Shown: positions 23,399-33,855, counted from the stretch's first letter. The stretch is DNA of 64,000 nucleotides from Torymus aiolomorphi (GCA_036365515.1 CM070873.1:23482257-23546256), one strand, 5' to 3'. Translations and numbers: made by a program. The notes: generated by a model from the letters alone, not told the origin.

Positions 23399-23622
23399 AC
23401 GTATTTGAAATTCCGAACGTTCATAATGAACGAAATATTAGCTTAAAGTTTCTAATTTTCGTTAGAATTCGTCGTAGTGGATTTGGTCGTGTCTGCAAGA
23501 GTGAGAAGTGAAGAGATACAGTTATTATCATTTTTTAAATATATTAAGTAGCCAAATTCGGCTAAATCTGAACATGGCAAAAATCTTTCGTTCACTATGA
23601 ACGTTCGAAATTTCAGGCACCT
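23399..23622 (-). mobile_element. Family B element at palindrome centre
   Basis: ACGTATTTGAAATTCC to AATTTCAGGCACCT, with the perfect duplication AAAATTTT (23391-23398 and 23623-23630). It lies between the two CACAATTGCGCAATATGAC copies that bracket the dyad of the palindrome 23179-24072. Confidence 0.94.
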
Positions 23623-23738
23623 AAAATTTTTAAAACATTTGAAGGATGGGGCGGTCGCACAATTGCGCAATATGACGTCACACGCAAACGTTTCAAAACG
23701 TTTTGGATGCTATTACGTGAGAGCATGCAATCTTCAAG

Positions 23739-23938
23739 ACGGGTCTGAAGTTTGCAACGTTGGAGTGCAACGAAATAAAAATAAATTGATTTTACTTCAA
23801 AGTTACATTGATTAATTTTGGTTTCCCCTGAAGATTTAGTATTTTATAGTATAAAATAACTTAATGAAAAAGGTTTAGATAAAAATGTTTACTGTCCAGT
23901 AATTTTAATTAATTGTAAAAAATTATTTTCAGACCCAT
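23739..23938 (-). mobile_element. Family A element with truncated right terminal repeat
   Basis: Starts ACGGGTCTGAAGTTTGCAAC and ends AAATTATTTTCAGACCCAT. The usual hairpin-bearing part of the right terminal repeat is missing, but the outermost CAGACCCAT is kept. The duplication is perfect (TCTTCAAG at 23731-23738 and 23939-23946). It sits in the right arm of the palindrome 23179-24072 and so postdates the palindrome. Confidence 0.9.
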
Positions 23939-24279
23939 TCTTCAAGAAGGTTCGATGACGTCACTGTCTCACCTGTAATTAATTCACACCTGTCCGTCTC
24001 TACCAATCAGAGCGCTTCTCTGAGCAAATGGACGAGTGGTGGGGGAGGCGTAGAACTTTCCTAGCTTATCTACTTAAAGAAATAGTCGATTTTTTCATTT
24101 GTTAGTATCAGTGAGCGACTGTTCACTTATTGAAGTAACTGAACTGTCTCTACACAAACTGAATAGTCAGCCGAGGAGAGCAAATAACTATTGTTATCTT
24201 TACGCTTACTATTTCTTAGACTCTGACACTTCCTCAATTTCCTCCATCCTAACAACCTCTTACCATCACAAAAAGCCCG

Positions 24280-24790
24280 CTTAAACACGAGCAGCAGCAG
24301 CCAGCACTGCCGCCATCCAATCCCTGTACGCTTTCCTAACGTTATTAACCGCTTGCAAATCCCACTCCTAAAGACGCGCACCGAACACATGCACTGCACA
24401 GAGATAGAGAGAAGCCCGGAGGCGCGGCGGTCTGCTAGGAATGCCGAGCAGCAGTGGCAGCGCCTGGTGTATATCTCCCAGGCTGAATACGAAATACGTC
24501 GGCGGGATAAGATCCCAATGCGCGAAGGGAGAAATTTCGAATTCCTCCAATGTCCCCGCCGAGGTTGCCCTCTTCGTCTCAAAAGTGCACTTTGCTTAAT
24601 AAATTCGAGCTCTCGCGTGCGCGAAATCGCGCAAGCTGACACCGCGTGCGTGAGAAGGTCATCCTCGCGGCAATTTGCGAGGGGGGAAATTGGTGGACAT
24701 ATGAGAGGAATTCTTGGAGACGATAGCAGACTGTTGTGTTGTGTACAGCCATTTTAGTTGCCAGACTTTGGATTTGAGAAAATGGCGGGG
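24280..24790. promoter_or_regulatory. GC-richer low-copy island (candidate regulatory DNA)
   Basis: AGCAGCAGCAG near 24291, GAGGCGCGGCGG near 24420, CTCGCGTGCGCGAAATCGCGC near 24612. Long frames on both strands (up to 171 codons, minus) overlap one another, as expected from low stop density in GC-rich DNA. None shows a domain or splice-bounded structure. Confidence 0.3.
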
Positions 24791-24968
24791 GTTGTGGTTG
24801 TATTGTTGTGGATGATCGAGATAGCATAATGAAAGGTGGTCGAAACTATAGGTCACTATTTCGGTAGCGAATATGTTGACTTTTTAATCTACAGAATTTG
24901 ACTTTTTGATACCATGAAAATTTTTACTCTTGCGGTATTAATTACATTTCTTTATTGTTAAATTATTT

Positions 24969-25194
24969 ATGGGTCTGAAGTTTGCATCGTTGGAATGCAA
25001 CGAAATAATTTTTTACGATTGATTATAATTATTAAACAATGGAAATTTTATCTAAACCTTCGTTTTAAAGTTATTTTACACTATAAAGCACTAAATTTAC
25101 ACGCAAAATTAATATTATTTAATATAAACGTGAAGTAAAATGAATTATTTTTTTTTATTTCGTTGGACTCCAACGTTGCAAACTTCAGACCTAT
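24969..25194 (+). mobile_element. Family A hAT-like miniature element
   Basis: ATGGGTCTGAAGTTTGCATC to GCAAACTTCAGACCTAT. Perfect duplication AATTATTT (24961-24968 and 25195-25202). Confidence 0.95.
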
Positions 25195-25202
25195 AATTAT
25201 TT

Positions 25203-26499
25203 CCGTACAGGTTGAAAGTTCAAAGCAAACATTACTACTTTAATCAAACACTTTTTCTACTTTTAATGTGAAAGTATAGAGCAAATCTCGAAGAAGTAAT
25301 CAACTGTTATTATATTTGTACGAAAGTAAATGTTTTTGTGGAGATAATAAAAAAACAGGCATCTCAACCCCTTGCAAGGGGCGTTACAAATGAATCCATT
25401 AGTTTGTTTCGTAAAGTGAGGAATGTTTTTTTTTCTTAATCAAAACATTTGTTTACCTATGTATATTTTCATTTCAAGAAATTTAATAGAAATTGTAATT
25501 GAAACTATTGTAGTTGGTTCGACTGTTTTACCAAGGAATACTTTGTTGGAATTCTTGTACGGAATATTTTCGACATATTTTCTTAATTTTCTTTTTTATT
25601 TTTTCATTCCGTTTTCTAAATTAATATTCTAATTGCATTGTTTTATAAATAATAAAGTTATTAAAACGACCTTCTATAGATATTTTTAGAACATTTTTAG
25701 GAAAATAAATTTAAAAAGAGAAAATTTTTACTTTTCTGCGTTGTAAATAACTAACTATTTTATAGAACAATTATTAAAATTTTCTTCTTGGCATAATCTT
25801 TTTAATCAAACAGCTCATTATTTTTCAATTGTCAACAAAAACTATGTACATAACTTTTTTGTCACTTTGGTATAGTGTAATTTCAGTTCTGTACGTGCAT
25901 ACTTGACTCGTAAACAATGTATATCCGTTGATAAAATCTTTTTCGATTGTGCTCAAAATATTTGCTTTATATATATTACATGCCAGCAACAACGCATGAT
26001 TATTTTATTATTTTCGACCCGTCATTAGAATTTGTACTCAAATTAAAACTACACTGATTTTATAACAATATTTAAAAACGGTATAACTATACCAAATAAC
26101 TATGAGAAATGCAGTATTGTCTTGAAGTTAATTATCAAAACTTATGTAACATGAGTTTAATGTCAATGTTTAAAGCTCCAAGGTGATTCTAGAGAACATA
26201 TAATTTGCACCTACAATTACGTAAAAATGATGAGACGTACTTATCGAATGAACATAAAATACCGTCTGCAGCAGATTATCAATTACAGATAATTTACTTC
26301 GTTATCAAGGAAAAATCATAAGCTGCTATTCTCAGAATGTATAATAACCTAACGATTCATGTCTATAAGGCAATATATTGCGTTGCATATTTTATACTTG
26401 AAACGCCAAGTTTTTATGATGTTTGAAGACCATCGTAACCATCACAAAGCACTTATTAAATTGTAATGTTCCTCAGAATACCAGAGATAAAATGACGCA
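25203..26499. other. AT-rich stretch without recognisable features
   Basis: About 1.3 kb of unique-looking AT-rich DNA. A short palindrome CCCCTTGCAAGGGG lies at 25370-25383. The 69-codon plus-strand frame at 25423 is F/I/L-rich low-complexity and not credible as a gene. Confidence 0.6.
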
Positions 26500-26819
26500 C
26501 AAACCCACAATATCTATTCCGACATCTCCGAGAAGCAGCCATTCCAGACGGTCTCTTCCATGCCGTCATCTTTCCCGAAGGCCACTTATGTAAATAAAAT
26601 GCACGCGTCTATCTCTGTGCGCGATATGACGCCTAACGACGAGTCGGCCGGGCGCATCCTTCTTCCGGGCCGAAATCGTTTTCCCAGCTGTCGCCGCCCT
26701 CATTTCCATCCCGTCGTCGTCGTCAGTCGTGCAGGCGCATCGGTGTAAATAAATAATGGAGCAGCCGCTGGCTATTAATCGTTCATTATTCGTTTTCTGG
26801 AAGGTGAATAGCTTTTGGG
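26500..26819. promoter_or_regulatory. GC-richer low-copy island with forkhead-like and homeodomain-like words
   Basis: Contains GTAAATAAA twice (about 26588 and 26744), TATTAATCGTTCATTATTCG near 26774 and a GC-rich middle (CGACGAGTCGGCCGGGCGC). GTAAATAAA fits the general forkhead-factor consensus and TAAT words fit homeodomains. No coding frame of substance. Candidate enhancer by composition only. Confidence 0.33.
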
Positions 26820-27043
26820 AGATGCTTGAAATTTCGAACGTTCATAGTGAACGAAAGATTTTTGCCATGTTCAGATTTAGTCGAATTTGGCTACTTAATA
26901 TATTTAAAAAATGATAATAACTGTATCTCTTCACTTCTCACTCTTGCAGACACGACTAAAACCACTACGACGAATTCTAACGAAAATTAGAAACTTTAAG
27001 CTAATATTTCGTTCATTATGAACGTTCGGAATTTCAAATACGT
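26820..27043 (+). mobile_element. Family B element, first of a tandem pair
   Basis: AGATGCTTGAAATTTCGAAC to AATTTCAAATACGT. A second family B copy follows after only CTTT. The flank match is imperfect (CTTTTGGG against CTTTAGGT), perhaps because the second insertion disturbed it. Confidence 0.88.
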
Positions 27044-27047
27044 CTTT

Positions 27048-27272
27048 AGGTGTTTGAAATTTCGAACGTTCATAGTGAACGAAAGATTTTTTCCATTTTC
27101 AAATTTAGCCGAATTTGGCTACTTAATACATTTAAAATCGGATAATAACTGTATTTCTTCACTTCTCACTCTTGTAGTCTCCAGTAAACCACACTCCGGG
27201 GAATTCTAACCAGAATTAGAAACTTTAAGTTAATATTTCGTTCATTATGAACGTTCGGAATTTCAAACACAT
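27048..27272 (+). mobile_element. Family B element, second of a tandem pair
   Basis: AGGTGTTTGAAATTTCGAAC to AATTTCAAACACAT. Belongs to the internal subtype with CACTCCGGGGAATTCTAACC, different from its neighbour's subtype, so the pair arose by two insertions rather than local duplication. No clear target duplication. Confidence 0.88.
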
Positions 27273-27297
27273 AAAAACATCGCAAACACGGTGAATC

Positions 27298-27795
27298 ATT
27301 TCGTCAGGAAGAGGTGCACATACCTTAAAAAAAGAAGAAAATAAAACTAGAGAATACGAGGTTTAATTTGCCTTTTACCGGATGAAAAAATGTTGATTCC
27401 TTCAAATGGTAAAACCCGCTTCTGTATGGGTTTGAAGTTTGCATCGTTGGAATGCAACAAAATAATTTTTACAATTGCTCAAAGTTATTAAACAATGGAA
27501 ATTTTATTCAAACCTTCGTTATAAAGCTATTTTATACTATAAAACTCTAAATCGACACAAAATCAATATTAATTAGTATAAACTTAAAGTAAAATGAATT
27601 ATTTTTTTATTTCTTTGCGCCCCAACGTTGCAAACTTCAGACCCATGCTTCTGTGCTCATATTTGAATTCATGTAACTTTTGAAAAATCAACATCTTTTC
27701 ATCCTGTGAAAAGCAAATGAATGCTCGTATTCTCTTGTTTTATTTTCCTTTTTTGAAAGGTGTATGTGAGACTTTCCCTGACAAAATGCTTTATG
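27298..27795. mobile_element. Foldback palindrome with family A element at its centre
   Basis: Arms of about 110-130 bp: CGTCAGGAAGAGGTGCACAT against GTATGTGAGACTTTCCCTGA; AAAATAAAACTAGAGAATAC against GTATTCTCTTGTTTTATTTT; GATGAAAAAATGTTGATT against AATCAACATCTTTTCATC. With the central element and one GCTTCTGT removed, the insertion site lies within about 10 bp of the dyad axis. Confidence 0.85.
27426..27646 (+). mobile_element. Family A element at palindrome centre
   Basis: ATGGGTTTGAAGTTTGCATC to GCAAACTTCAGACCCAT. Perfect duplication GCTTCTGT (27418-27425 and 27647-27654). Inserted in the loop of the palindrome 27298-27795. Confidence 0.95.
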
Positions 27796-28179
27796 TTTGA
27801 AGAAGGTCATTTTTAAACTTTTTTTTTCAATTCAGTTTTTGTTCGCAAAAAAGCTTGCCATCCAATTGATCATGTTCCCGTTTTTTTACGCATTCAATAT
27901 GGTTTAAAGAACAAAAAAAAACCTGGATACACAATACTTTTAACTATCGTCTGAGTTTTTTTCTAAAGCAATTTATTGCTGCTAGTAGCCAGCCGTTCGA
28001 ATCACAGAAACCAGACTGGACATGAAGTACAGTACTATAAACTAATTCTAAGAGTTTACAAAAAATCCATTATTATCAAATATTAAATAATTTATCAGTC
28101 TCATTACACAACGTAAATCCTAGAATTTAAACAAAATTTTAACCCTTCTTCGCATGACAGCGTGTTTAGAAGAACCTAA

Positions 28180-28517
28180 AAACTATACGATCAGCTCGGT
28201 CGGCAACAATTAGCTACAGAGCCTCCAATTCACCGAAACTCGAAAAAAATCCTCAATTTTCCCTCGAACTCGTTTTTTTCCCAAGTCCTAAAATCATCCC
28301 GCTTCCCCTCCTCTCTGATAATTTCAACGTTTACGCGCAGCAAGCGAGCGACGATCGTCGAAAAAGCCAGAGTGGAAATTAGAAGGCGGCGACGACGACG
28401 ATGTGCTGCTCGCGCGCGCTGTCGTCAGCCAGCCACTGCAGTGCTTTCGGGGTGACCCAGACTCCCTGCGCCACGAGCGTGTGACCTCAATAGCTAACGC
28501 CGCCACCGCGGGTTTTG

Positions 28518-28561
<44 letters not shown>

Positions 28562-28600
28562 CTAATCCCTCCCCCGCGTTCACGCGTCCTGTAATTCATC
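28180..28600. promoter_or_regulatory. GC-richer island with a TC microsatellite
   Basis: GC-rich words (AGGCGGCGACGACGACGACG, CTCGCGCGCGCTGTCG) precede a (TC)n tract of about 20 repeats at 28519-28558. The tract generates false Arg-Glu or Leu-Ser repeat proteins on either strand. The island ends next to the exon-like segment 28632-28765. Confidence 0.35.
28519..28558 (+). repeat. (TC)n microsatellite
   Basis: About 20 uninterrupted TC dinucleotides. Confidence 0.97.
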
Positions 28601-28631
28601 GCGTTTGTTTTGATTTTTTTTTTTGCTATAG

Positions 28632-28765
28632 TGCGTGGAAGTTTGTATCGTTTTTTGCGTACTAGCTGGTAGACAGTTGGCTGCGAATCGACTTTAATGA
28701 TTATGAAGCGGTGGATACGGCGAAGTCTGGCTTTGACTCGTGCAGTGACGTAGTAGTTATAAAAG
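28632..28765 (+). other. Exon-like segment bounded by splice consensus, non-coding
   Basis: A run of T ending GCTATAG at 28631 resembles a 3' splice site, and AAAAG/GTGAGT at 28765-28766 resembles a strong 5' splice site. The 134 bp between are GC-richer than the flanks and closed by stop codons in all three frames, so an untranslated exon is the only option. It agrees in strand with the recursive-splice sites further right, but two short motifs can co-occur by chance. Confidence 0.2.
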
Positions 28766-29089
28766 GTGAGTTCGTCGTGGGAATAAAAAAAATTTGACTT
28801 GATGTAATTGGTTTTTTTTATCTGGTAAAGATGAATGGTAGGATGCAAAGTAACGATTTTCGATATGTGGGCAGAGGGTTGTGTTCAAGAGTTGAGGTAT
28901 TCAATATTTATCCGTAAAAAAAATATTAGATATTATAATGGTTTCTTGTTGTTCATAATTCTTGAAGTAATCACAAATAATAGCCAATATAAAAATATAT
29001 TTTGATGTATTCAAAAATAAAACATCATTTTGCCCTCCGTAATAATGCACTTTACCATCCTGCAAAGTTTTAATTCAGTGTTTCAAATC

Positions 29090-29159
29090 GTCTGAGAATG
29101 GCATTTGAACGAAAGTCTGGGGTGGTTCATAAATTTCATTCAAATTGCCAGTCTCAGAC
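29090..29159 (+). ncRNA. miRNA-precursor-like hairpin
   Basis: GTCTGAGAATGGCATTTGAA CGAAA at 29090-29114 pairs with TTTCATTCAAATTGCCAGTC TCAGAC at 29134-29159. That gives about 23 base pairs with two mismatches and a one-base bulge, and a loop near 19 nt. Size, stem length and single copy in the window fit a miRNA precursor. I do not recognise either arm as a known insect miRNA. A small inverted-repeat element is the main alternative; strand is undecided because the reverse strand folds equally. Confidence 0.35.
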
Positions 29160-29445
29160 AATTGGGATATTATTAAAATATACTTTGCACAACCTTAAGC
29201 GACATATTAACAAAATAAAAACATTAACATATTAGCTATTACTACGATAATTCCGGCGATTTATCAGAAAAAAAAATCATATTATACATCGACTAAAAGA
29301 AATTTTTTTTTTAATTCTAAAATACTTGTCTACCAACATTTAGGGTTTTTTTTATAATGAAAATGTAGATAAAGTTTGAAATTATATTTCTTCCTTAAAA
29401 TGACTTTTTGATCACTATGAACAAAATTGAGAGAAATAATTGTCA

Positions 29446-29540
29446 TGAAAAAAAAAAAATAATAATATAATAAAAAAATAATAATATAATAAAAAAATAA
29501 TAATATAATAATAAAATAATAATATAATAATAAAAAAAAC
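29446..29540 (+). repeat. AT-only minisatellite, about 17-bp unit
   Basis: Repeats of AATAATATAATAAAAAA with length variation. The Tyr/Phe/Ile-rich minus-strand frames over it are artefacts. Confidence 0.9.
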
Positions 29541-29656
29541 ATAATATTTTTCTTTGCTAGAAAATGTTAATTTAAAGTTACATTTCCTACTTCCGAAAAT
29601 TGCTCCAGAATTGAAAGGAAATCGCGCGCGCATTATTATATAGTATTATCATTATA

Positions 29657-29925
29657 CACTGAAAAAATATAAAGCTAATCTAACTTGTTTGCACCAGTGA
29701 AATGTACTAGTTTAGAAAAAAGTTAAATTAACTTTATTTATAACAAGAACAACCTTATATTTCATTTCAAATTAAAATGCCTATTCCACGTTAATAAAAG
29801 GAAGATTCTATTTTTTTTAAATGTTATATTTCTACCGATATCGTTGTGAGTAGAATTAAGTTAACATTTCCAAGTCAAATCAATAATGTGAAAAGTAGAA
29901 TTAACTATCTATTTTTGTCCGCGTA
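29657..29925. mobile_element. Possible degenerate TA-flanked miniature element
   Basis: CACTGAAAAAATATAAAGCT at the left is loosely the inverse of ACTATCTATTTTTGTCCGCG at the right, each beside TA. The match is imperfect and the interior is featureless; mariner-type ends elsewhere in the window (41920, 52168) start similarly. Confidence 0.3.
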
Positions 29926-30199
29926 GGTATTGTTAAATTTATATTTTTGTTTCAATATTTACTTAAAATAATTACATTTTTGCTTCCAATTTTGTTTATA
30001 CCATAAGCTGCATGAATCACATTCGACAAAATGTAAACACTTCTAATTCTAATTGTTGACGAAATATGTTTGCAAAATTTCAACTTATTGTCTTCGACCG
30101 CTCGGTTAGCATATATTTAGACATTTTCATATATTTCCTTTACTTTGAACGTGTACTCCACATTCACCTATACTCAGTTTCAATTGCTGTCTGACAGAG

Positions 30200-30840
30200 A
30201 CCTCTAGATTGTAAATTTGCATTGCTCTGTCTTCTTAAAGATCCATCCGATAACCTACATACAAGAAGATCGCGCGAGACATCCTTTGAAACCAATTTTT
30301 CTTCAGAAACCATTGCATACAAGAAACGGTGTCACCCACACATACGCGACAAGCGACGCGAAGCGGGAGCCAAGTGAAACAGAGAGACAGAGACAAAGAC
30401 AGGCGACGGCGACGACGGCGGCGTCGGCGGTGGTGGATTAGAGAGCCCGATCGTTCGTCCATGTGCTTTATACGACGAAAGGAGGAGGAGTATACGTTTG
30501 CGGCTTGATGGCGCTAGCCGATCGATCCTCCCCCAGTTGCTACGCGCGCCGCGCACCTTTCAAGCCGCGAGATATATGTGCATTACCCCCTGTAGCCTCC
30601 CCGATGGGTAATCCAATCGTTTGTCTTGTAATTAGTTTCGTTCCTTAATTTCGACGCTGAGTTATTGCTGCTGCATTAATGCCGAACGCGACTAATCCGC
30701 GGGCTGACTAATGCCCATGCTCGTCGAATGATGAACACGATTTCGAAGCGGTGGAAGGAAGAAAGAGTTGGGGAGAAGCTATTCCATGGGGATGGGGTCC
30801 ATGTTTGCTGCTGCGAGCTGTGATCATTGGCTCGTTAAAG
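30200..30840. promoter_or_regulatory. GC-richer island rich in homeodomain-type words
   Basis: Contains GGTAATCCAATCG (about 30606) and GACTAATCCGCGG (about 30690), both with TAATCC; GTAATTAGTTTCG (30630); GGCTGACTAATGCCC (30703); and a GGCGACGGCGACGACGG tract near 30402. Purine repeats (GAGAGACAGAGAC) flank it. No convincing coding frame. It reads like a conserved developmental enhancer, which only cross-species alignment can test. Confidence 0.35.
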
Positions 30841-30995
30841 TATTGTAAATTGATCATTCTTTATGTCACAGTTCAAGTATATGACAGAATTGTCTGTTAA
30901 TATAGTAGCATATAGGTTAGTTGTTTATTTAAATCATTTACTGCTCCTTAAATTGTAATGGACTACGGATGATTGACTCCGCTGACCTATTTTCT

Positions 30996-31220
30996 ATGGG
31001 TCTGGAGTTTGCATCGTTGGGAATGCAACGAAATAATTTTTTACAATTAATTAAAGTTATTAAGCAATGGAAATTTTATCTAAATCTTTGTTATAAAGTC
31101 ATCTGATACTATAAAACAATAAACCTACACGCAAAATAAGTATTAATTATTATAAACTTCAGGTAAAATCAAATATTTTTTTACTTCGCTGCACTACAAC
31201 GTTGCAAACTTCAGAGCCAT
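30996..31220 (+). mobile_element. Family A hAT-like miniature element
   Basis: ATGGGTCTGGAGTTTGCATC to GCAAACTTCAGAGCCAT. Perfect duplication TATTTTCT (30988-30995 and 31221-31228). Terminal repeats carry several substitutions, so probably an older copy. Confidence 0.94.
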
Positions 31221-31228
31221 TATTTTCT

Positions 31229-31988
31229 GGCATTAATGCTGCAGGGAGTCATCTACATATACATTTGATAGTAATTTTATTATTGAAAACAGTAATTGTT
31301 GAAATTCAGTATTCTAATATCAAATGTAAACGTTCATTACCACCACTTTTGCTGTACAATCTTGTTCCTAGAATGCCGCTAATCATTTGATTATCTTATT
31401 GAAAGCAGACTTCTGGCCATGCGTATTCGAATCAGCTCAAAATGTATGCACAATACTTGTGTTGTCATCAAAACCGCCATCTCTTCACACCATCATTGTC
31501 ATTGCTAAAATCCAAAGTTCTCTTCCTTGGTCTCGCGGCACTATTGTTCGCACTGCCAAAGCCTCCCTCCTCTATACGTGAGTTGCGTACACATCAGTAA
31601 GTCATTGTGCATTCGCAGTAAGGGTTATACCGCCTGGAAGGACATCCTTTTCAGGCGATGGAAATTCAGTCACCTGCGGCGCCAACTCATTAGAACTACT
31701 GTGCAGTTGTTGTTCGATGTGTGACTAGATCATTACACCTTTTACTACGACAGCAGTTGCTCCTATGTTTCATATGATCTAACTCGAAATAATCAGTTTT
31801 TGGATTTAATCTTGTAGTCGACATTCGAAGAGATTTGATTCGAGGTTATACTGTCCCTGGGAAATAATGTGTGCCAATTTAACTGTTCTTAAAATATAAT
31901 GTTCATTTATTAAATATAAACAAAAATAATTTGAAGTTGTCAAATTATTCTTTCTCTAGCTGCAGCCGAACTGTACTATTGCCTGATT
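31229..31988. other. Unique-looking DNA, nothing recognised
   Basis: Mixed composition, slightly GC-richer at 31500-31720. Three frames of 62-65 codons overlap in different phases with no domain or splice structure. Confidence 0.55.
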
Positions 31989-31996
31989 TCATTATC

Positions 31997-32220
31997 ATAG
32001 GTCTGAAGTTTACAACGTTGTAGTGTAACAAAATAAAAAAATATTTGATTTTACTATAAGTTTACAATATTTAATATTTATTTTGCGTGTAGACTTATTG
32101 TTTTATATTATCAATAGAGTTTATAACAAAGATTTAGATAAAATTTCCATTGCTTAATAACTTTAATTAATTATAAAAAATTGTTTTGTTGCACTCCAAC
32201 GATGCAAACTTCAGACCCAT
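31997..32220 (-). mobile_element. Family A element whose right target duplication is broken by family B
   Basis: ATAGGTCTGAAGTTTACAAC to GCAAACTTCAGACCCAT. The left duplication is TCATTATC (31989-31996). On the right TCATT is followed by the family B element 32226-32449; deleting that element and its own duplicate restores TCATTATC exactly. Confidence 0.93.
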
Positions 32221-32225
32221 TCATT

Positions 32226-32449
32226 ACGTATTTGAAATTCCGAACGTTCATAATGAACGAAATATTAGCTTAAAGTTTCTAATTTTCGTTAGAATTCGTC
32301 GTAGTGGTTTTGGTCGTGTCTGCAAGAGTGAGAAGTGAAGAGATACAGTTATTATCATTTTTTAAATATATTAAGTAGCCAAATTCGGATAAATCTGAAC
32401 ATGGCAAAAATCTTTCGTTCACTATGAACGTTCGAAATTTCAAGCACCT
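32226..32449 (-). mobile_element. Family B hAT-like miniature element
   Basis: ACGTATTTGAAATTCCGAAC to AATTTCAAGCACCT. Perfect duplication CATTCATT (32218-32225 and 32450-32457), which overlaps the end of the neighbouring family A element, so B landed after A. Confidence 0.94.
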
Positions 32450-32459
32450 CATTCATTAT

Positions 32460-33350
32460 CATCTCATTTATAAAGCGGATACTCAATTAATTCGCGCCTC
32501 ACGATCGTAATAATAAGATTGATGTGTCAGGGGTTGATGAATATCGGTTCTCGATTCTCGATTGCGTTCAGAGTAAAGTAAAAAGAAATTAGATTGTATC
32601 GTGGTTTTGATAAGATCATCAAACGGTTTGATTATAGAGAATTAAATTATAGCGTTCAGCATATTGTTATTGTTTTCCCCAATTGATTTTAAGTGGAAAT
32701 TCATTTGGAAATCAGAACTGGATTTAGTACTAACTGTATGTTCATGCTCATTCTGTATGTATATATACTGGATAGGTACAAGTTTCCTAAATTTTTGAAT
32801 GATTGTTCACATAAAAAGATTTTTTTGAAGTACTAATACTAATGTTTATTTATTTATAAATAAAGTTTTTTTATACAATCAATATTTGGTTGACTTTTAT
32901 TATTTACGCTTTTACAAAAAAATAATGAATATAAATTGTTGATAGAAATTTAAATTCTTATAACATATAATTTTAAGTAACTATATGCTTTTCAATTTGA
33001 TGAATATTTAACTAAATAGATATATGGTCTAACAAAGCGAGGTGAATAATCTTTCATATTGTAGTTCAATCAATTCTGCACAAAAACAATGAAGTTCTTA
33101 ATATTGAAATTAATAATTTCCGCAACAACATAATATATGATATAAACCTCAATCAATGAATGCATTTAAATAAATAAATAAATAGAAATTTTGTATTAAT
33201 GTAAGCTCGTTGAGTCATTGTACAATTGATAATAACTAGTGAATAATTTCAAAATAAATTATAAATTGTTTATGGTTATTATTGTTATATTTTATATATA
33301 TTTATAAAATAATTAAATACAGATGAAAATCCAAACTAATGCTAATAGTT
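32460..33350. other. AT-rich stretch without recognisable features
   Basis: About 0.9 kb of AT-rich DNA, ending in the polypyrimidine run of the splice-like site at 33372. A small AAAT repeat lies near 33165-33185. Confidence 0.6.
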
Positions 33351-33377
33351 CATCTATTCTTTTTGTTACAGGTAAGT
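33332..33377 (+). promoter_or_regulatory. Candidate recursive splice site (zero-length exon)
   Basis: ACTAATGCTAAT (branch-point-like), then a pyrimidine run CTATTCTTTTTGTTACAG, is followed directly by GTAAGT at 33372. A 3' splice site joined to a 5' splice site with no exon between is the signature of recursive splicing in very long insect introns. Best of three such sites in the window, all on the plus strand. Confidence 0.55.
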
Positions 33378-33500
33378 TCCTCAATGTGAATGTACCATTT
33401 CCAAAACACTTTATGTGTAAGTATATATGTTAAAGATTAATAATTTTAATAACATCATTTGAGTTATAAATACTCATGGTTAGGAATACTTTCACAGGAA

Positions 33501-33630
33501 ATAGTATATTACGATACGTGTGACTTAAGTGGCCCATTATTGCACGGCGTGAGGTTAGCGTCCGAGCGCAGCGAGGGCGCTAAACGCCGTGTAATAATGA
33601 GCCATTTAAGTCACGAGTATCGTATACTAT
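33501..33630. repeat. Near-perfect GC-rich palindrome
   Basis: Arms of about 50 bp: ATAGTATATTACGATACGTG ... GCACGGCGT against ACGCCGTGTAATAATGAGCC ... ATCGTATACTAT. The loop carries GAGCGCAGCGAGGGCGC. Shares GTGACTTAAGT with the palindrome at 34427. Confidence 0.9.
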
Positions 33631-33729
33631 TTTATAGCTCGTGTGACATAAATCCGCCATATTCTTATTTTATTTATTTGTGCATATTTGTAATGATAGT
33701 TGGAAGTGGGGTGGGAGAAGTCTGGAGCG

Positions 33730-33760
33730 GAAGGGGGGGGGGCGCAGCCCCCCCGACCTG
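33730..33760. repeat. G-run / C-run hairpin
   Basis: GGGGGGGGGGCGCAGCCCCC C: a ten-base G run meets a C run across GCGCA. Could form a very stable hairpin or G-quadruplex and may be error-prone in sequencing. Confidence 0.85.
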
Positions 33761-33855
33761 AAAAAAATTAATAAAAAGTTATTTAAATAATAGAATACCT
33801 GATATAGAATATGGTTATTATTGAATCTAGAATATTGAATATATACATAAAAAAA

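Larger units (their letters stand above)
23179..24072. mobile_element. Large foldback palindrome, family B at centre, family A in right arm
   Basis: Left arm 23179-23365 and right arm 23680-24072 are inverted copies: TAGATAAACTAGGAGAGTTC against CTTTCCTAGCTTATCTA; CCACGCGTCCATTTGCTCAG against CTGAGCAAATGGACGAGTGG; GTGACGTCATCGAACCTTC against its inverse near 23950; AAAACGTTTTGAAACG against the arm at 23690-23705. A family B element fills the centre, and a family A element splits the right arm between TCTTCAAG repeats. A possible flanking duplication TAAAGAA lies at 23171-23177 and 24075-24081. GC-richer than the neighbouring miniature elements. Confidence 0.88.
28800..30199. other. AT-rich stretch with one hairpin and one minisatellite
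   Basis: Apart from the hairpin at 29090-29159, the minisatellite at 29446-29540 and a possible degenerate TA-flanked element at 29657-29925, I see no gene or repeat-family member. Confidence 0.6.

Noticed and set aside
24127..24642. 171-codon minus-strand gene
   Set aside because: Overlapped by frames of similar length on both strands in GC-rich DNA, no domain, arginine- and serine-rich by composition.
28324..28848. 174-codon minus-strand protein with Arg-Glu repeats
   Set aside because: The repeat is the (TC)n microsatellite read backwards; the rest has no domain.
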